From: Pelosinus sp. UFO1
GTDB taxonomy: Bacteria; Bacillota; Negativicutes; DSM-13327
Length of the DNA: 64,000 nucleotides
Assembly: GCF_000725345.1 (NCBI RefSeq)
Contig: NZ_CP008852.1
Coordinates: 2,571,693 to 2,635,692, forward strand
Reading direction: 5' to 3'
Of this stretch, positions 51,169 to 56,402 are shown piece after piece (position 1 is the stretch's first letter; every line of letters begins with the position of its first letter). The notes beneath the pieces are model-generated. The model searched no databases. It was not told where the DNA came from and was given only the letters and a program-made list of their open reading frames with translations. The position numbers were made by a program, and so were the translations under genes.

Positions 51169-51927
51169 TTATCCCCCTCTGAAAGTTATTTGATCGTCTT
51201 CTGGTATTTTTATCATGCGGTAATGTCGGTATGGATAATTATTTTCGGTAAATCCGCGATTGACAAAGGCTATATAGTACCCTTTGATTGGTTTTGGATC
51301 TTCTCGCCAACTACTGGCATGTACTGTCTTTATTTCCGGCACTGGATGGATTAGGTTTTTACTACTTGTCCACCGCAGTCCATGAACTTTTTCATCGGCA
51401 TTTGATGCATTGAAAGTGTTGTTACTTTCTTTGATAAAATAATTTGCTAGGCGTTCATGATCTTCTGGTTCGCCTGCAAACATCTGAATTTTTGTGAATC
51501 CTAATTGCCAATACTTTTTAATGTGCTTTATGCCTAACCCGATATTGTTTATTAGGATGTGGTGATGTATACGGCCTTTCTTATGTTCTGTTACCGCTAT
51601 ATATTTAAGTACGGCTCCTGCTTTCTTCCATTGGGTACGCAATTTATCAAGAAATTTATTAAGAAACTTTTTTGCCTCTTTTGGTTTTGGTTCTTCCATT
51701 TCTTTACCATAAGTGCAAGTAAGATAAAGATCATCTTCATGGAAGTTGGCACTCATTAGGTAATAGAGTTTTTCGTATGCCCTTCTTTCATTGCTTTTGG
51801 CTTGTGGTCCTGATGTAGGATTTTGGTTTTCTCTTCTTGGCCTTTTAGCGGAGCTATTTCTAATGGTGTGGTAATCGATGTTGTCAATTATCTTTCCAGC
51901 TTGTATCCTTTTCCTTTTATACGACAT
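51169..51927 (-). CDS. HUH rolling-circle replication initiator (Rep)
   Basis: A 252-aa protein of the REP ORF2/G2P type. Motif 1 is DLYLTCTYG (66-74), motif 2 is the metal-binding KGRIHHHILIN with histidines 121-123, and motif 3 is NYFIKES with catalytic Y163 and K166. It should nick one strand at the double-strand origin and start rolling-circle replication. No phage helicase, primase or polymerase gene is present in the window, so host enzymes must finish. A candidate antisense RNA lies in its upstream region. Confidence 0.88.
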   Translation of the reverse strand: MSYKRKRIQAGKIIDNIDYHTIRNSSAKRPRRENQNPTSGPQAKSNERRAYEKLYYLMSANFHEDDLYLTCTYGKEMEEPKPKEAKKFLNKFLDKLRTQWKKAGAVLKYIAVTEHKKGRIHHHILINNIGLGIKHIKKYWQLGFTKIQMFAGEPEDHERLANYFIKESNNTFNASNADEKVHGLRWTSSKNLIHPVPEIKTVHASSWREDPKPIKGYYIAFVNRGFTENNYPYRHYRMIKIPEDDQITFRGG

Positions 51928-52048
51928 GTAATTTCTCCCATTTCCAACTATTTTTCCTATTGAGGTATATTTATTTACGAATGGAATATACTACTCATAT
52001 AAGGTGTATAGTTTTGTCCTAAGATTAATTAGTTTTATCAAGTTTATT

Positions 52049-52070
52049 ACGGCTTCGAGAGCCGTTTTTT
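52049..52070 (+). terminator. Plus-strand terminator upstream of the antisense RNA promoter
   Basis: ACGGCT / AGCCGT stem followed by six Ts. It could end a plus-strand transcript from the rep 5' region, or insulate the promoter that starts two bases later. Confidence 0.65.
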
Positions 52071-52071
52071 A

Positions 52072-52100
52072 TTGAGTTTTTGTCGTATGTAGAGTATAAT
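52072..52100 (+). promoter_or_regulatory. Consensus promoter of the candidate antisense RNA
   Basis: TTGAGT and TATAAT with a 17-bp spacer on the plus strand, opposite to the rep operon. An 11-bp inverted repeat brackets the -10 and start site. Confidence 0.75.
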
Positions 52101-52131
52101 TAAAGCAAGTTGATTTTATATCTACATACGA
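52083..52131. repeat. 11-bp inverted repeat spanning the antisense RNA start
   Basis: TCGTATGTAGA (52083-52093) and TCTACATACGA (52121-52131), perfect arms 27 bp apart. One arm is in the promoter spacer and the other in the transcript. It could be a looping operator, or the extruded hairpin of a rolling-circle nick site. Confidence 0.55.
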
Positions 52132-52181
52132 TCTTTTTAGGAAACGCTTACAACTATTTGCCGTAGTTGTAAGCGTTTTTT
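52107..52181 (+). ncRNA. Candidate small antisense RNA, possible Rep copy-control RNA
   Basis: The predicted start is 7 nt after TATAAT. The end is a 15-bp stem (AAACGCTTACAACTA / TAGTTGTAAGCGTTT) and a T-run, giving about 75 nt with no ORF. It is complementary to the region upstream of rep on the minus strand. Rolling-circle plasmids such as pT181 use such counter-transcribed RNAs to limit Rep synthesis. This is inferred from signals and position. Confidence 0.55.
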
Positions 52182-52190
52182 ATTTATAAA

Positions 52191-52346
52191 CTAGTCCCCA
52201 GTCTTTTCCATCTGGTCAATTAACATTGTTTTAATTTCTATTGCTTTTGTACTCTGCCATTGGGATATAAGCTGCCTTCCCCACGTTAGGTACTTGCCGA
52301 ATGTCACTGCTACATACACTACGATTAAGGTCAGCACTATATCCAT
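52191..52346 (-). CDS. Small membrane protein (51 aa)
   Basis: An ORF with AGGGGGCG 6 nt before ATG. It encodes one N-terminal membrane helix (MDIVLTLIVVYVAVTFGKYL) and a polar tail. It overlaps the 3' part of the gene at 52231 in another frame. Small phage membrane proteins of this form are common, but none is assigned. Confidence 0.5.
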   Translation of the reverse strand: MDIVLTLIVVYVAVTFGKYLTWGRQLISQWQSTKAIEIKTMLIDQMEKTGD

Positions 52347-52542
52347 TATTGCGCCCCCTAATTTCGCTTAGCAAACGTTCACATTCATCCTTATCAACTC
52401 TTACACTGACAGGCCCTGACTTACTTTCGTATTCCAATTGTTTTTGAGCTAACCACTCACCGTAAGGTACTTTTTCAACATATGATACTGTGACAATGTC
52501 AGTTGAGGTACCAGGTTTTAGTGCGTCCATTAATACGCTCAT
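52231..52542 (-). CDS. Small phage protein (103 aa), function unknown
   Basis: A soluble protein (SVLMDALKPGTSTDIVTVSYVEKVPYGEWLAQKQLEYESKSGPVSVRV) that starts in an overlap with the AbrB-like stop. Its last 115 bp coincide with the 51-aa membrane ORF in another frame. One of the two may be shorter than given. Family unknown. Confidence 0.45.
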   Translation of the reverse strand: MSVLMDALKPGTSTDIVTVSYVEKVPYGEWLAQKQLEYESKSGPVSVRVDKDECERLLSEIRGRNNGYSADLNRSVCSSDIRQVPNVGKAAYIPMAEYKSNRN

Positions 52543-52799
52543 TATTTACTTACCACTTCACGCATACGGTTAATAAGATCTGGCGACACGATAGCTTGTT
52601 CTGACTCTAAAAACTCCCGAATCAATGCCCTTGGTGAATCTACTGCTGGCTCATACTTACGTAATATAATCCGGTCACTATCAACGTAAATTTCTAAAGC
52701 ATCTTTTTCAGCAATATCTAAGGTCCTTCTAAGTTCAATTGGAATTACAACCCTGCCTAGCTCGTCCACTTTACGAACAATACCTGTTGATTTCATCAT
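52542..52799 (-). CDS. AbrB/SpoVT-type transition-state regulator
   Basis: An 85-aa protein. STGIVRKVDELGRVVIPIELRRTLDIAEKDALEIYVDSDRIILRKY is a SpoVT_AbrB swapped-hairpin DNA-binding domain almost identical in pattern to host AbrB. The 35-residue C-terminal tail is unrelated to AbrB. A phage-borne AbrB-like protein could affect host transition-state or sporulation genes or the phage early promoters. Confidence 0.9.
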   Translation of the reverse strand: MMKSTGIVRKVDELGRVVIPIELRRTLDIAEKDALEIYVDSDRIILRKYEPAVDSPRALIREFLESEQAIVSPDLINRMREVVSK

Positions 52800-52815
52800 A
52801 TTTCCCCTTCACTAT

Positions 52816-53103
52816 TTAATTAGAAATATTTATTCCTCTTTTTTGCAATTCTTCCGTCCAAATTTCTTTCATCTCGTCCGAACAATGAGCCATTGCATCA
52901 ACCCATGTAGCACCACGCCCATTTTCCATTTGAAACTTCATTTGATAATACAAACTTTGTGGGTTATGAGGAAATAACGGGTCATGATCCACTGCACACT
53001 CTTGGCATACCTCAGCTCTTGGCGGCAACAACATCATAGATGACATTTGGATCTCCTCAATTTCAATGTTCTTTCCTCTACGCTTCCCTTTTGTAATTTT
53101 CAT
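52816..53103 (-). CDS. Phage protein, function unknown (95 aa)
   Basis: PPRAEVCQECAVDHDPLFPHNPQSLYYQMKFQMENGRGATWVDAMAHCSDEMKEIW is a pattern I have seen in Firmicute phages without function. Two cysteines and histidines may bind metal. Overlaps the next gene by 4 bp. Confidence 0.6.
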   Translation of the reverse strand: MKITKGKRRGKNIEIEEIQMSSMMLLPPRAEVCQECAVDHDPLFPHNPQSLYYQMKFQMENGRGATWVDAMAHCSDEMKEIWTEELQKRGINISN

Positions 53104-53315
53104 GGTTCAATCACCTTTCTAACGGTAATTCCGCTTTTTCTACTAATTACGCTTATGTATTGGATTTTTACATTTGGCTTTGGGTCCCAGCCTGGACGAT
53201 TAACGTTATTCCTGCATTTCTTGCACCTGCGTATAGCATTGATAAAACCTTCTAAGGCTCCTTCTTGCCACACACAAGTAATACATGATGCTCCTTGATT
53301 CTGGTATAAGCTCAT
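53100..53315 (-). CDS. Small phage protein with CxxC pair (71 aa)
   Basis: CITCVWQEG at the start and RRCKKCRNNVNRPGW later form two cysteine pairs, probably a zinc ribbon. Basic C-terminus. It overlaps both neighbours by 4 bp. Unknown function. Confidence 0.55.
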   Translation of the reverse strand: MSLYQNQGASCITCVWQEGALEGFINAIRRCKKCRNNVNRPGWDPKPNVKIQYISVISRKSGITVRKVIEP

Positions 53316-53473
53316 TTGTTTTTACCCCGGTTATATCCGTTATCAAAACCAGTATCATATCCTGTTTTATAACCTCTTTTTTCTATCTGAGTTATCGCGT
53401 AAAATAGGGTTACAAATACACCTGAAATAAAGGAAACGGTTACTATCGTCGCTACATACAATGTATGTTCCAA
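53312..53473 (-). CDS. Small membrane protein (53 aa)
   Basis: TTG at 53473 follows GGGAGG by 8 nt. One membrane helix (LYVATIVTVSFISGVFVTLFYAIT) precedes a repeat-rich tail (YKTGYDTGFDNGYNRGKNK, a repeating GYxxG pattern). Its leader region is overlapped by a candidate plus-strand RNA. Unknown function. Confidence 0.55.
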   Translation of the reverse strand: MEHTLYVATIVTVSFISGVFVTLFYAITQIEKRGYKTGYDTGFDNGYNRGKNK

Positions 53474-53488
53474 CCTAATGTCCTCCCA

Positions 53489-53517
53489 TTGACTGCTCAC
53501 ATACGGTGTGATACAAT
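53489..53517 (+). promoter_or_regulatory. Consensus plus-strand promoter
   Basis: TTGACT and TACAAT with a 17-bp spacer, opposite to the surrounding genes and 20 bp upstream of a terminator. Confidence 0.7.
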
Positions 53518-53523
53518 CCAATT

Positions 53524-53565
53524 AACTGATTTCTTAAGGGCCACTCTGCAAAGTGGTCTTTTTTT
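53524..53565 (+). ncRNA. Candidate short antisense RNA (about 42 nt)
   Basis: Starting 7 nt after TACAAT, the RNA would end at GGCCACT / AGTGGTC and seven Ts. It has no coding potential and is complementary to the DNA upstream of the small membrane gene at 53473. The layout repeats that of the rep-leader RNA 1.4 kb away. It could instead be a terminator for a minus-strand read, but the T-run is on the plus strand. Confidence 0.45.
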
Positions 53566-53761
53566 ATGCCCCAAAAGCTAAACACGCACCAATTAAAAAA
53601 CATGCAACTGCTCCAAATTGTAATAACATATCCCACAAAATACTCCATTGACTCGGCTTTGTTTGTTTGCTAACTCTGTGGATCTGCCTATATTCACCGA
53701 TACTAACGACGTTGCGCGGTTGTAACACTTCGATCACCTCCCTGTGCGAAATAATCTCCAT
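53564..53761 (-). CDS. Small membrane protein (65 aa)
   Basis: An N-terminal basic region (EIISHREVIEVLQPRNVVSIGEYRQIHRVS) and a C-terminal membrane helix (WDMLLQFGAVACFLIGACLAFGA). Tail-anchored layout. Function unknown. Confidence 0.5.
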   Translation of the reverse strand: MEIISHREVIEVLQPRNVVSIGEYRQIHRVSKQTKPSQWSILWDMLLQFGAVACFLIGACLAFGA

Positions 53762-53816
53762 TACCTAGCGTCTTGGTCACGCGGTTTAAGGCATAAGTTA
53801 ATTCAAGCTAACCTTT

Positions 53817-54098
53817 TTATAATTGGCGATTATGCCCTAGTCTTTTTCTGCTTTCAATATCACTTTTAAAACTTTTACCATGTATTACGCTATTAACTGC
53901 AAGTTTCATATCCAGTCTCCATCTAGTAATTTTCTTTACTGCAACACCACAACAAACGGCAATTTCATCATCCGTATGACCTTCTTTATGCAGTTTTTTA
54001 CGTTTTGCGTCTTCTAGGTCTTTGATAAAACGTTTTTTAAACTCTTCGAGTGTCATGCCGTTTATTAATCTACGTGCTGGTCTTAAATCTTTATTCAT
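53817..54098 (-). CDS. Helix-turn-helix phage protein (93 aa)
   Basis: KKLHKEGHTDDEIAVCCGVAVKKITRWRLDMKLAVNS has a helix-turn-helix of the homeodomain/resolvase-like type. The remainder is basic. It is in the early operon controlled from the immunity region and may be an early regulator. Confidence 0.55.
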   Translation of the reverse strand: MNKDLRPARRLINGMTLEEFKKRFIKDLEDAKRKKLHKEGHTDDEIAVCCGVAVKKITRWRLDMKLAVNSVIHGKSFKSDIESRKRLGHNRQL

Positions 54099-54286
54099 AA
54101 TGCATACCTCATTGCCAACCTTCTAACTAGGTTAGTTTTCTTTGATGCTTGCTTACGTTTTGGAATTAGTTTGCAACACAGACGATCATCCCTGCAAGTT
54201 GGCTCCATCTTCTTCCCTCCTGGTAGTACAGCCCATATTCGCGGTTCAAATCTTGATATTGGTTTACCGCATCTAGCGCAAAACAT
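54095..54286 (-). CDS. Small zinc-binding phage protein (63 aa)
   Basis: ATG at 54286 follows GGAGGTG. FCARCGKPISRFEPRIWAVLPGGKK and then TCRDDRLCCKL supply two cysteine pairs. Basic C-terminus. Unknown function. Confidence 0.6.
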   Translation of the reverse strand: MFCARCGKPISRFEPRIWAVLPGGKKMEPTCRDDRLCCKLIPKRKQASKKTNLVRRLAMRYAL

Positions 54287-54376
54287 TTTTTCACCTCCTA
54301 TGTATAATTTCATATGCATATGCATACTCTATACTGGGGGAATATTTAAATTTTTCGCAGTTATGAATAAAAAAAA

Positions 54377-54532
54377 TTATCTACACAAAACATTTGATAT
54401 AACCCGCCCTATATGTTGTTTAAACGACTCAGGAGGATCATTATATAAAATACCTGCTATTCTGTATTGAAACTTTACTTCTTGCTTAGTTTTAAAATTT
54501 TTATTTCTTGATTTTACTTCCACTACAGGCAT
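54377..54532 (-). CDS. Small phage protein (51 aa)
   Basis: A short ORF after the Cro-like gene with GGAG 8 nt before ATG. It encodes MPVVEVKSRNKNFKTKQEV then FQYRIAGILYNDPPESFKQHIG. The 90 bp after it hold only early leader sequence. Unknown function. Confidence 0.55.
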   Translation of the reverse strand: MPVVEVKSRNKNFKTKQEVKFQYRIAGILYNDPPESFKQHIGRVISNVLCR

Positions 54533-54535
54533 AGC

Positions 54536-54739
54536 TTACGCTCCTTCCGCTCTTTTAAATTCTATTTCTAGTTTTAAAACTTTACATGCCATAGCCGTTG
54601 AATCAGCGTTCCATCGCTTATTACCATTTAACAAGTTGTAAGTATATGTAGCCGAAAAGCCTATTTGCTTGGCAAAGTCAGGAATACTAATCTTTTGATC
54701 TTTTAGTTGTTCAACTACAACTTCAGAAAACTTATCCAC
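54536..54739 (-). CDS. Cro-like XRE regulator
   Basis: A 67-aa single-domain helix-turn-helix protein (ISIPDFAKQIGFSATYTYNLLNGNKRWNADS) starting at GTG, 8 nt after GGGAG. It is the first gene of the leftward early operon, divergent from the larger repressor gene and separated from it by six operators. This is the position of Cro. Without a C-terminal domain it should be a small dimeric repressor or activator. Confidence 0.8.
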   Translation of the reverse strand: MDKFSEVVVEQLKDQKISIPDFAKQIGFSATYTYNLLNGNKRWNADSTAMACKVLKLEIEFKRAEGA

Positions 54740-54765
54740 GTTTACAACTCCCTTTTCTTATGTTT

Positions 54766-54940
54766 TAACCTTATGGTTGAATTGTATCCCAATGGGTTAC
54801 TATTAACAATCATCATTTTAAGCCATAAGGATAGTATTTGAGAGTATTTGCAAGCATTATCTCCCTATAGCTTAAAAATACGCAGTTTTTTATTGTTTTT
54901 TAACCTATAGGGATATTGATTTTATTATCCTTATGGGATA
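54766..54940. repeat. Six 15-bp operators TANCC-N5-GGNTA in the immunity region
   Basis: Sites at 54766-54780, 54785-54799, 54819-54833, 54860-54874, 54901-54915 and 54926-54940 share the dyad TAnCC-N5-GGnTA, for example TATCCTTATGGGATA. Three successive centres are 41 bp apart. Site 2 lies between the -35 and -10 of the leftward promoter and site 6 in the spacer of the rightward one. This is a lambda-like multi-operator switch. Confidence 0.7.
54781..54809 (-). promoter_or_regulatory. Leftward early promoter (cro side)
   Basis: TTGTTA and TACAAT with a 17-bp spacer on the minus strand, overlapping operator 2. It drives the Cro-like gene and the early operon. Confidence 0.7.
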
Positions 54941-54949
54941 AGATATAAT
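54921..54949 (+). promoter_or_regulatory. Rightward repressor promoter
   Basis: TATAAT at 54944-54949 has only a weak -35 (TTTATT) 17 bp upstream, with operator 6 in the spacer. A weak -35 fits a maintenance promoter needing help or autoregulation. Confidence 0.55.
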
Positions 54950-54982
54950 CAAATAACGAAATGTTAGGGTGATTTTTTACAA

Positions 54983-55348
54983 ATGGAAAACAATATAAGA
55001 AAAATTAGATTGTCCCAAACAGATAAAAATTTAAGGTCTGGCAATAAGATAGCTGCTTTGCTTGGTATTACGCCTCAGTATTACTACAATTTAGAGACTG
55101 GAAGAGACGGTAAACGGCTAAATATTGATCATATTACCAAGCTGGCGAAGATATTTAATGTTTCTACTGACGAGTTATTAGCAGATAGTATCGTAATTGA
55201 TAATTTTGAAAACGTAGATGATAAACTAATGAAACTTGTCCTTAATGAAGAAAATGCACCTTACATTGTATTAAGTGCAAAAGCTAGAGAAAAAGGGCTT
55301 TCTCCTGAAACCCTTGAAAAGTTAATAGATTTATGGGCATCAAAGTAA
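54983..55348 (+). CDS. XRE-family prophage repressor (CI-like)
   Basis: A 121-aa protein. An N-terminal XRE helix-turn-helix (GNKIAALLGITPQYYYNLETGRDGKRLNIDHITKLAKIFNVSTDELL) is followed by a 50-residue helical tail, not a LexA-type peptidase domain. Lacking a RecA-cleavable domain, it cannot respond to DNA damage by self-cleavage, so an antirepressor would be needed. It faces away from the Cro-like gene across six operators and has its own terminator. Confidence 0.82.
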   Translation: MENNIRKIRLSQTDKNLRSGNKIAALLGITPQYYYNLETGRDGKRLNIDHITKLAKIFNVSTDELLADSIVIDNFENVDDKLMKLVLNEENAPYIVLSAKAREKGLSPETLEKLIDLWASK

Positions 55349-55349
55349 A

Positions 55350-55377
55350 AGAGGCACAGCAATTAAGCTGTACCTCT
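55350..55377 (+). terminator. Terminator of the repressor gene
   Basis: AGAGGCACAGC / GCTGTACCTCT near-perfect 11-bp stem followed by TATTTTTTAT. Confidence 0.85.
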
Positions 55378-55400
55378 TATTTTTTATAATTATGTATATA

Positions 55401-55541
55401 TTATTTTATAGGAATGCTTTTAAATTTATTTTCATACAACGGGTCAACAGCATATGTACCATTCGGCAATCTTAACCATGGTATTTCACCGTTAAAGTCA
55501 ATAAGTTTATATTCTTCTTTATCTATTGTTTCATTTGCCAT
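55401..55541 (-). CDS. 46-aa protein under a LexA box, candidate antirepressor
   Basis: A short acidic ORF (ANETIDKEEYKLIDFNGEIPWLRLPNGTYAVDPLYENKFKSIPIK). ATG at 55541 is preceded by GAGAGGCG. A LexA-type palindrome lies 31-44 bp upstream, next to a TATAAT. It sits between the repressor and int genes, on the strand opposite the repressor. Since the repressor has no cleavable domain, an SOS-induced antirepressor is the simplest explanation, by analogy with Tum or Coi-type systems; no sequence family was recognised. Confidence 0.5.
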   Translation of the reverse strand: MANETIDKEEYKLIDFNGEIPWLRLPNGTYAVDPLYENKFKSIPIK

Positions 55542-55571
55542 AATTAATGCGCCTCTCTTGTTATTTTGTAT

Positions 55572-55585
55572 CGAACATATGTTCT
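55572..55585 (-). promoter_or_regulatory. LexA-type SOS box
   Basis: CGAACATATGTTCT, one mismatch from CGAAC-N4-GTTCG. An ATTATA (TATAAT on the minus strand) is at 55597-55602, so the box overlaps the start site of the transcript for the 46-aa ORF. Confidence 0.7.
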
Positions 55586-55670
55586 ATTTGTATTTAATTA
55601 TACCATGAAAATAATATAAAATCTTAAAAACAATTAATACAGTTTATCTTATAATTCGACAATATAAAAT

Positions 55671-55694
55671 AGACCACCATTATTAAGGTGGTCT
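55671..55694 (-). terminator. Terminator of the XRE gene at 55740
   Basis: AGACCACC / GGTGGTCT stem with ATTTTAT following on the minus strand. Confidence 0.75.
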
Positions 55695-55739
55695 ATAAAG
55701 CGAGTTCTTTGTATTTTTGTTTTTCATTTTACATCATCC

Positions 55740-55964
55740 TCACTCAAACAAGTCTTCAGGATTGCAATTAAACGCCTTACAAAATCCTTGCACTTGTTTT
55801 TTATTAATAGATGTTTTTACACCTGTTGCAATATCACCAATTGCCGTCTTAGAGACACCTGACAACTCAGCAAGTCCCCTTATGGTAAGTCCGTTTTGAA
55901 TGCGAAGGGACTCTATTCTGAGTTTTTTCTTGAAAGTAAACCGCCTCCACTGGTATAAAGTCAA
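55740..55964 (-). CDS. XRE helix-turn-helix protein with doubtful start codon
   Basis: A protein of up to 74 aa whose core SLRIQNGLTIRGLAELSGVSKTAIGDIATGVKTSINKKQVQGFCKAFNCNPEDLF is a complete XRE domain. The Shine-Dalgarno GGAGGCGG is inside the upstream part, and no ATG, GTG or TTG follows it in frame; the only listed start, TTG at 55964, lies next to the predicted transcript start (TATAAT at about 55971). The gene may use a rare start or may have lost it. It may regulate int or the RHH gene. Confidence 0.6.
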   Translation of the reverse strand: MTLYQWRRFTFKKKLRIESLRIQNGLTIRGLAELSGVSKTAIGDIATGVKTSINKKQVQGFCKAFNCNPEDLFE

Positions 55965-56102
55965 TGTCTTATTATAACAGTTTTTGTCGGTTTTTGTAAT
56001 TCCCGCTTATCGTTTTGTAATATTCGTTTATTGGCATATAATTGCCTTTTGGGACAAAGTGGCAAATTCCTGCTTGACATACGATTTTCTTTTAAAAATT
56101 TG

Positions 56103-56124
56103 CTTAAGCTAGATGAAGCTTAAG
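56103..56124. repeat. CTTAAGCT / AGCTTAAG inverted repeat upstream of the RHH gene
   Basis: Perfect 8-bp arms separated by 6 bp, 50 bp upstream of the RHH start. A likely operator for an RHH or XRE regulator. Confidence 0.5.
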
Positions 56125-56174
56125 TCAGCTTACAACTATTACCTGTAATGATATTATTATTACGAGGTGAATAC

Positions 56175-56351
56175 ATGGGAGAATTAAAACATAGAGGGCA
56201 TTTTAGTACTACTGTACCAATTTGGCAAATTGATTCAATTAGAAAATTATCTACTGAAACAAAGATACCAATATCACGATTGACAGAGGAAGCTTTTGAT
56301 TATTTATTAACGAAGTATGGCATAGTTGAGAAAAAGAACCTACCAGGTTAA
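56175..56351 (+). CDS. Ribbon-helix-helix-like protein, candidate recombination directionality factor or regulator
   Basis: A 58-aa protein: HFSTTVPIWQIDSIRKLSTETKIPISRLTEEAFDYLLTKYG, matching the RHH strand-helix-helix spacing used for DNA binding. It is between the immunity region and int, and has its own GAGGTG site and terminator. Small proteins beside serine integrases can be directionality factors, so this is the best candidate, but a plain repressor is equally possible. Confidence 0.55.
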   Translation: MGELKHRGHFSTTVPIWQIDSIRKLSTETKIPISRLTEEAFDYLLTKYGIVEKKNLPG

Positions 56352-56368
56352 TTGGCAGGTTCTTTTTT
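56337..56368 (+). terminator. Terminator between RHH gene and int
   Basis: AACCTACC / GGCAGGTT stem, then CTTTTTTG. Confidence 0.8.
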
Positions 56369-56369
56369 G

Positions 56370-56397
56370 TTTACATTTTATCCTAATAGATTATAAT
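56370..56397 (+). promoter_or_regulatory. Integrase promoter
   Basis: TTTACA and TATAAT with a 16-bp spacer. The predicted transcript start falls at about 56404, at or next to the ATG at 56403, so that ATG would have no leader. Confidence 0.6.
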
Positions 56398-56402
56398 TAA
56401 TA

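Larger units (their letters stand above)
51928..52190. other. Rep leader region with antisense RNA elements
   Basis: This 263-bp gap between rep and the small membrane gene holds no ORF that I support. It contains two plus-strand terminators, a consensus plus-strand promoter and an 11-bp inverted repeat, listed separately. It may include the replication origin or copy-control region. Confidence 0.6.
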
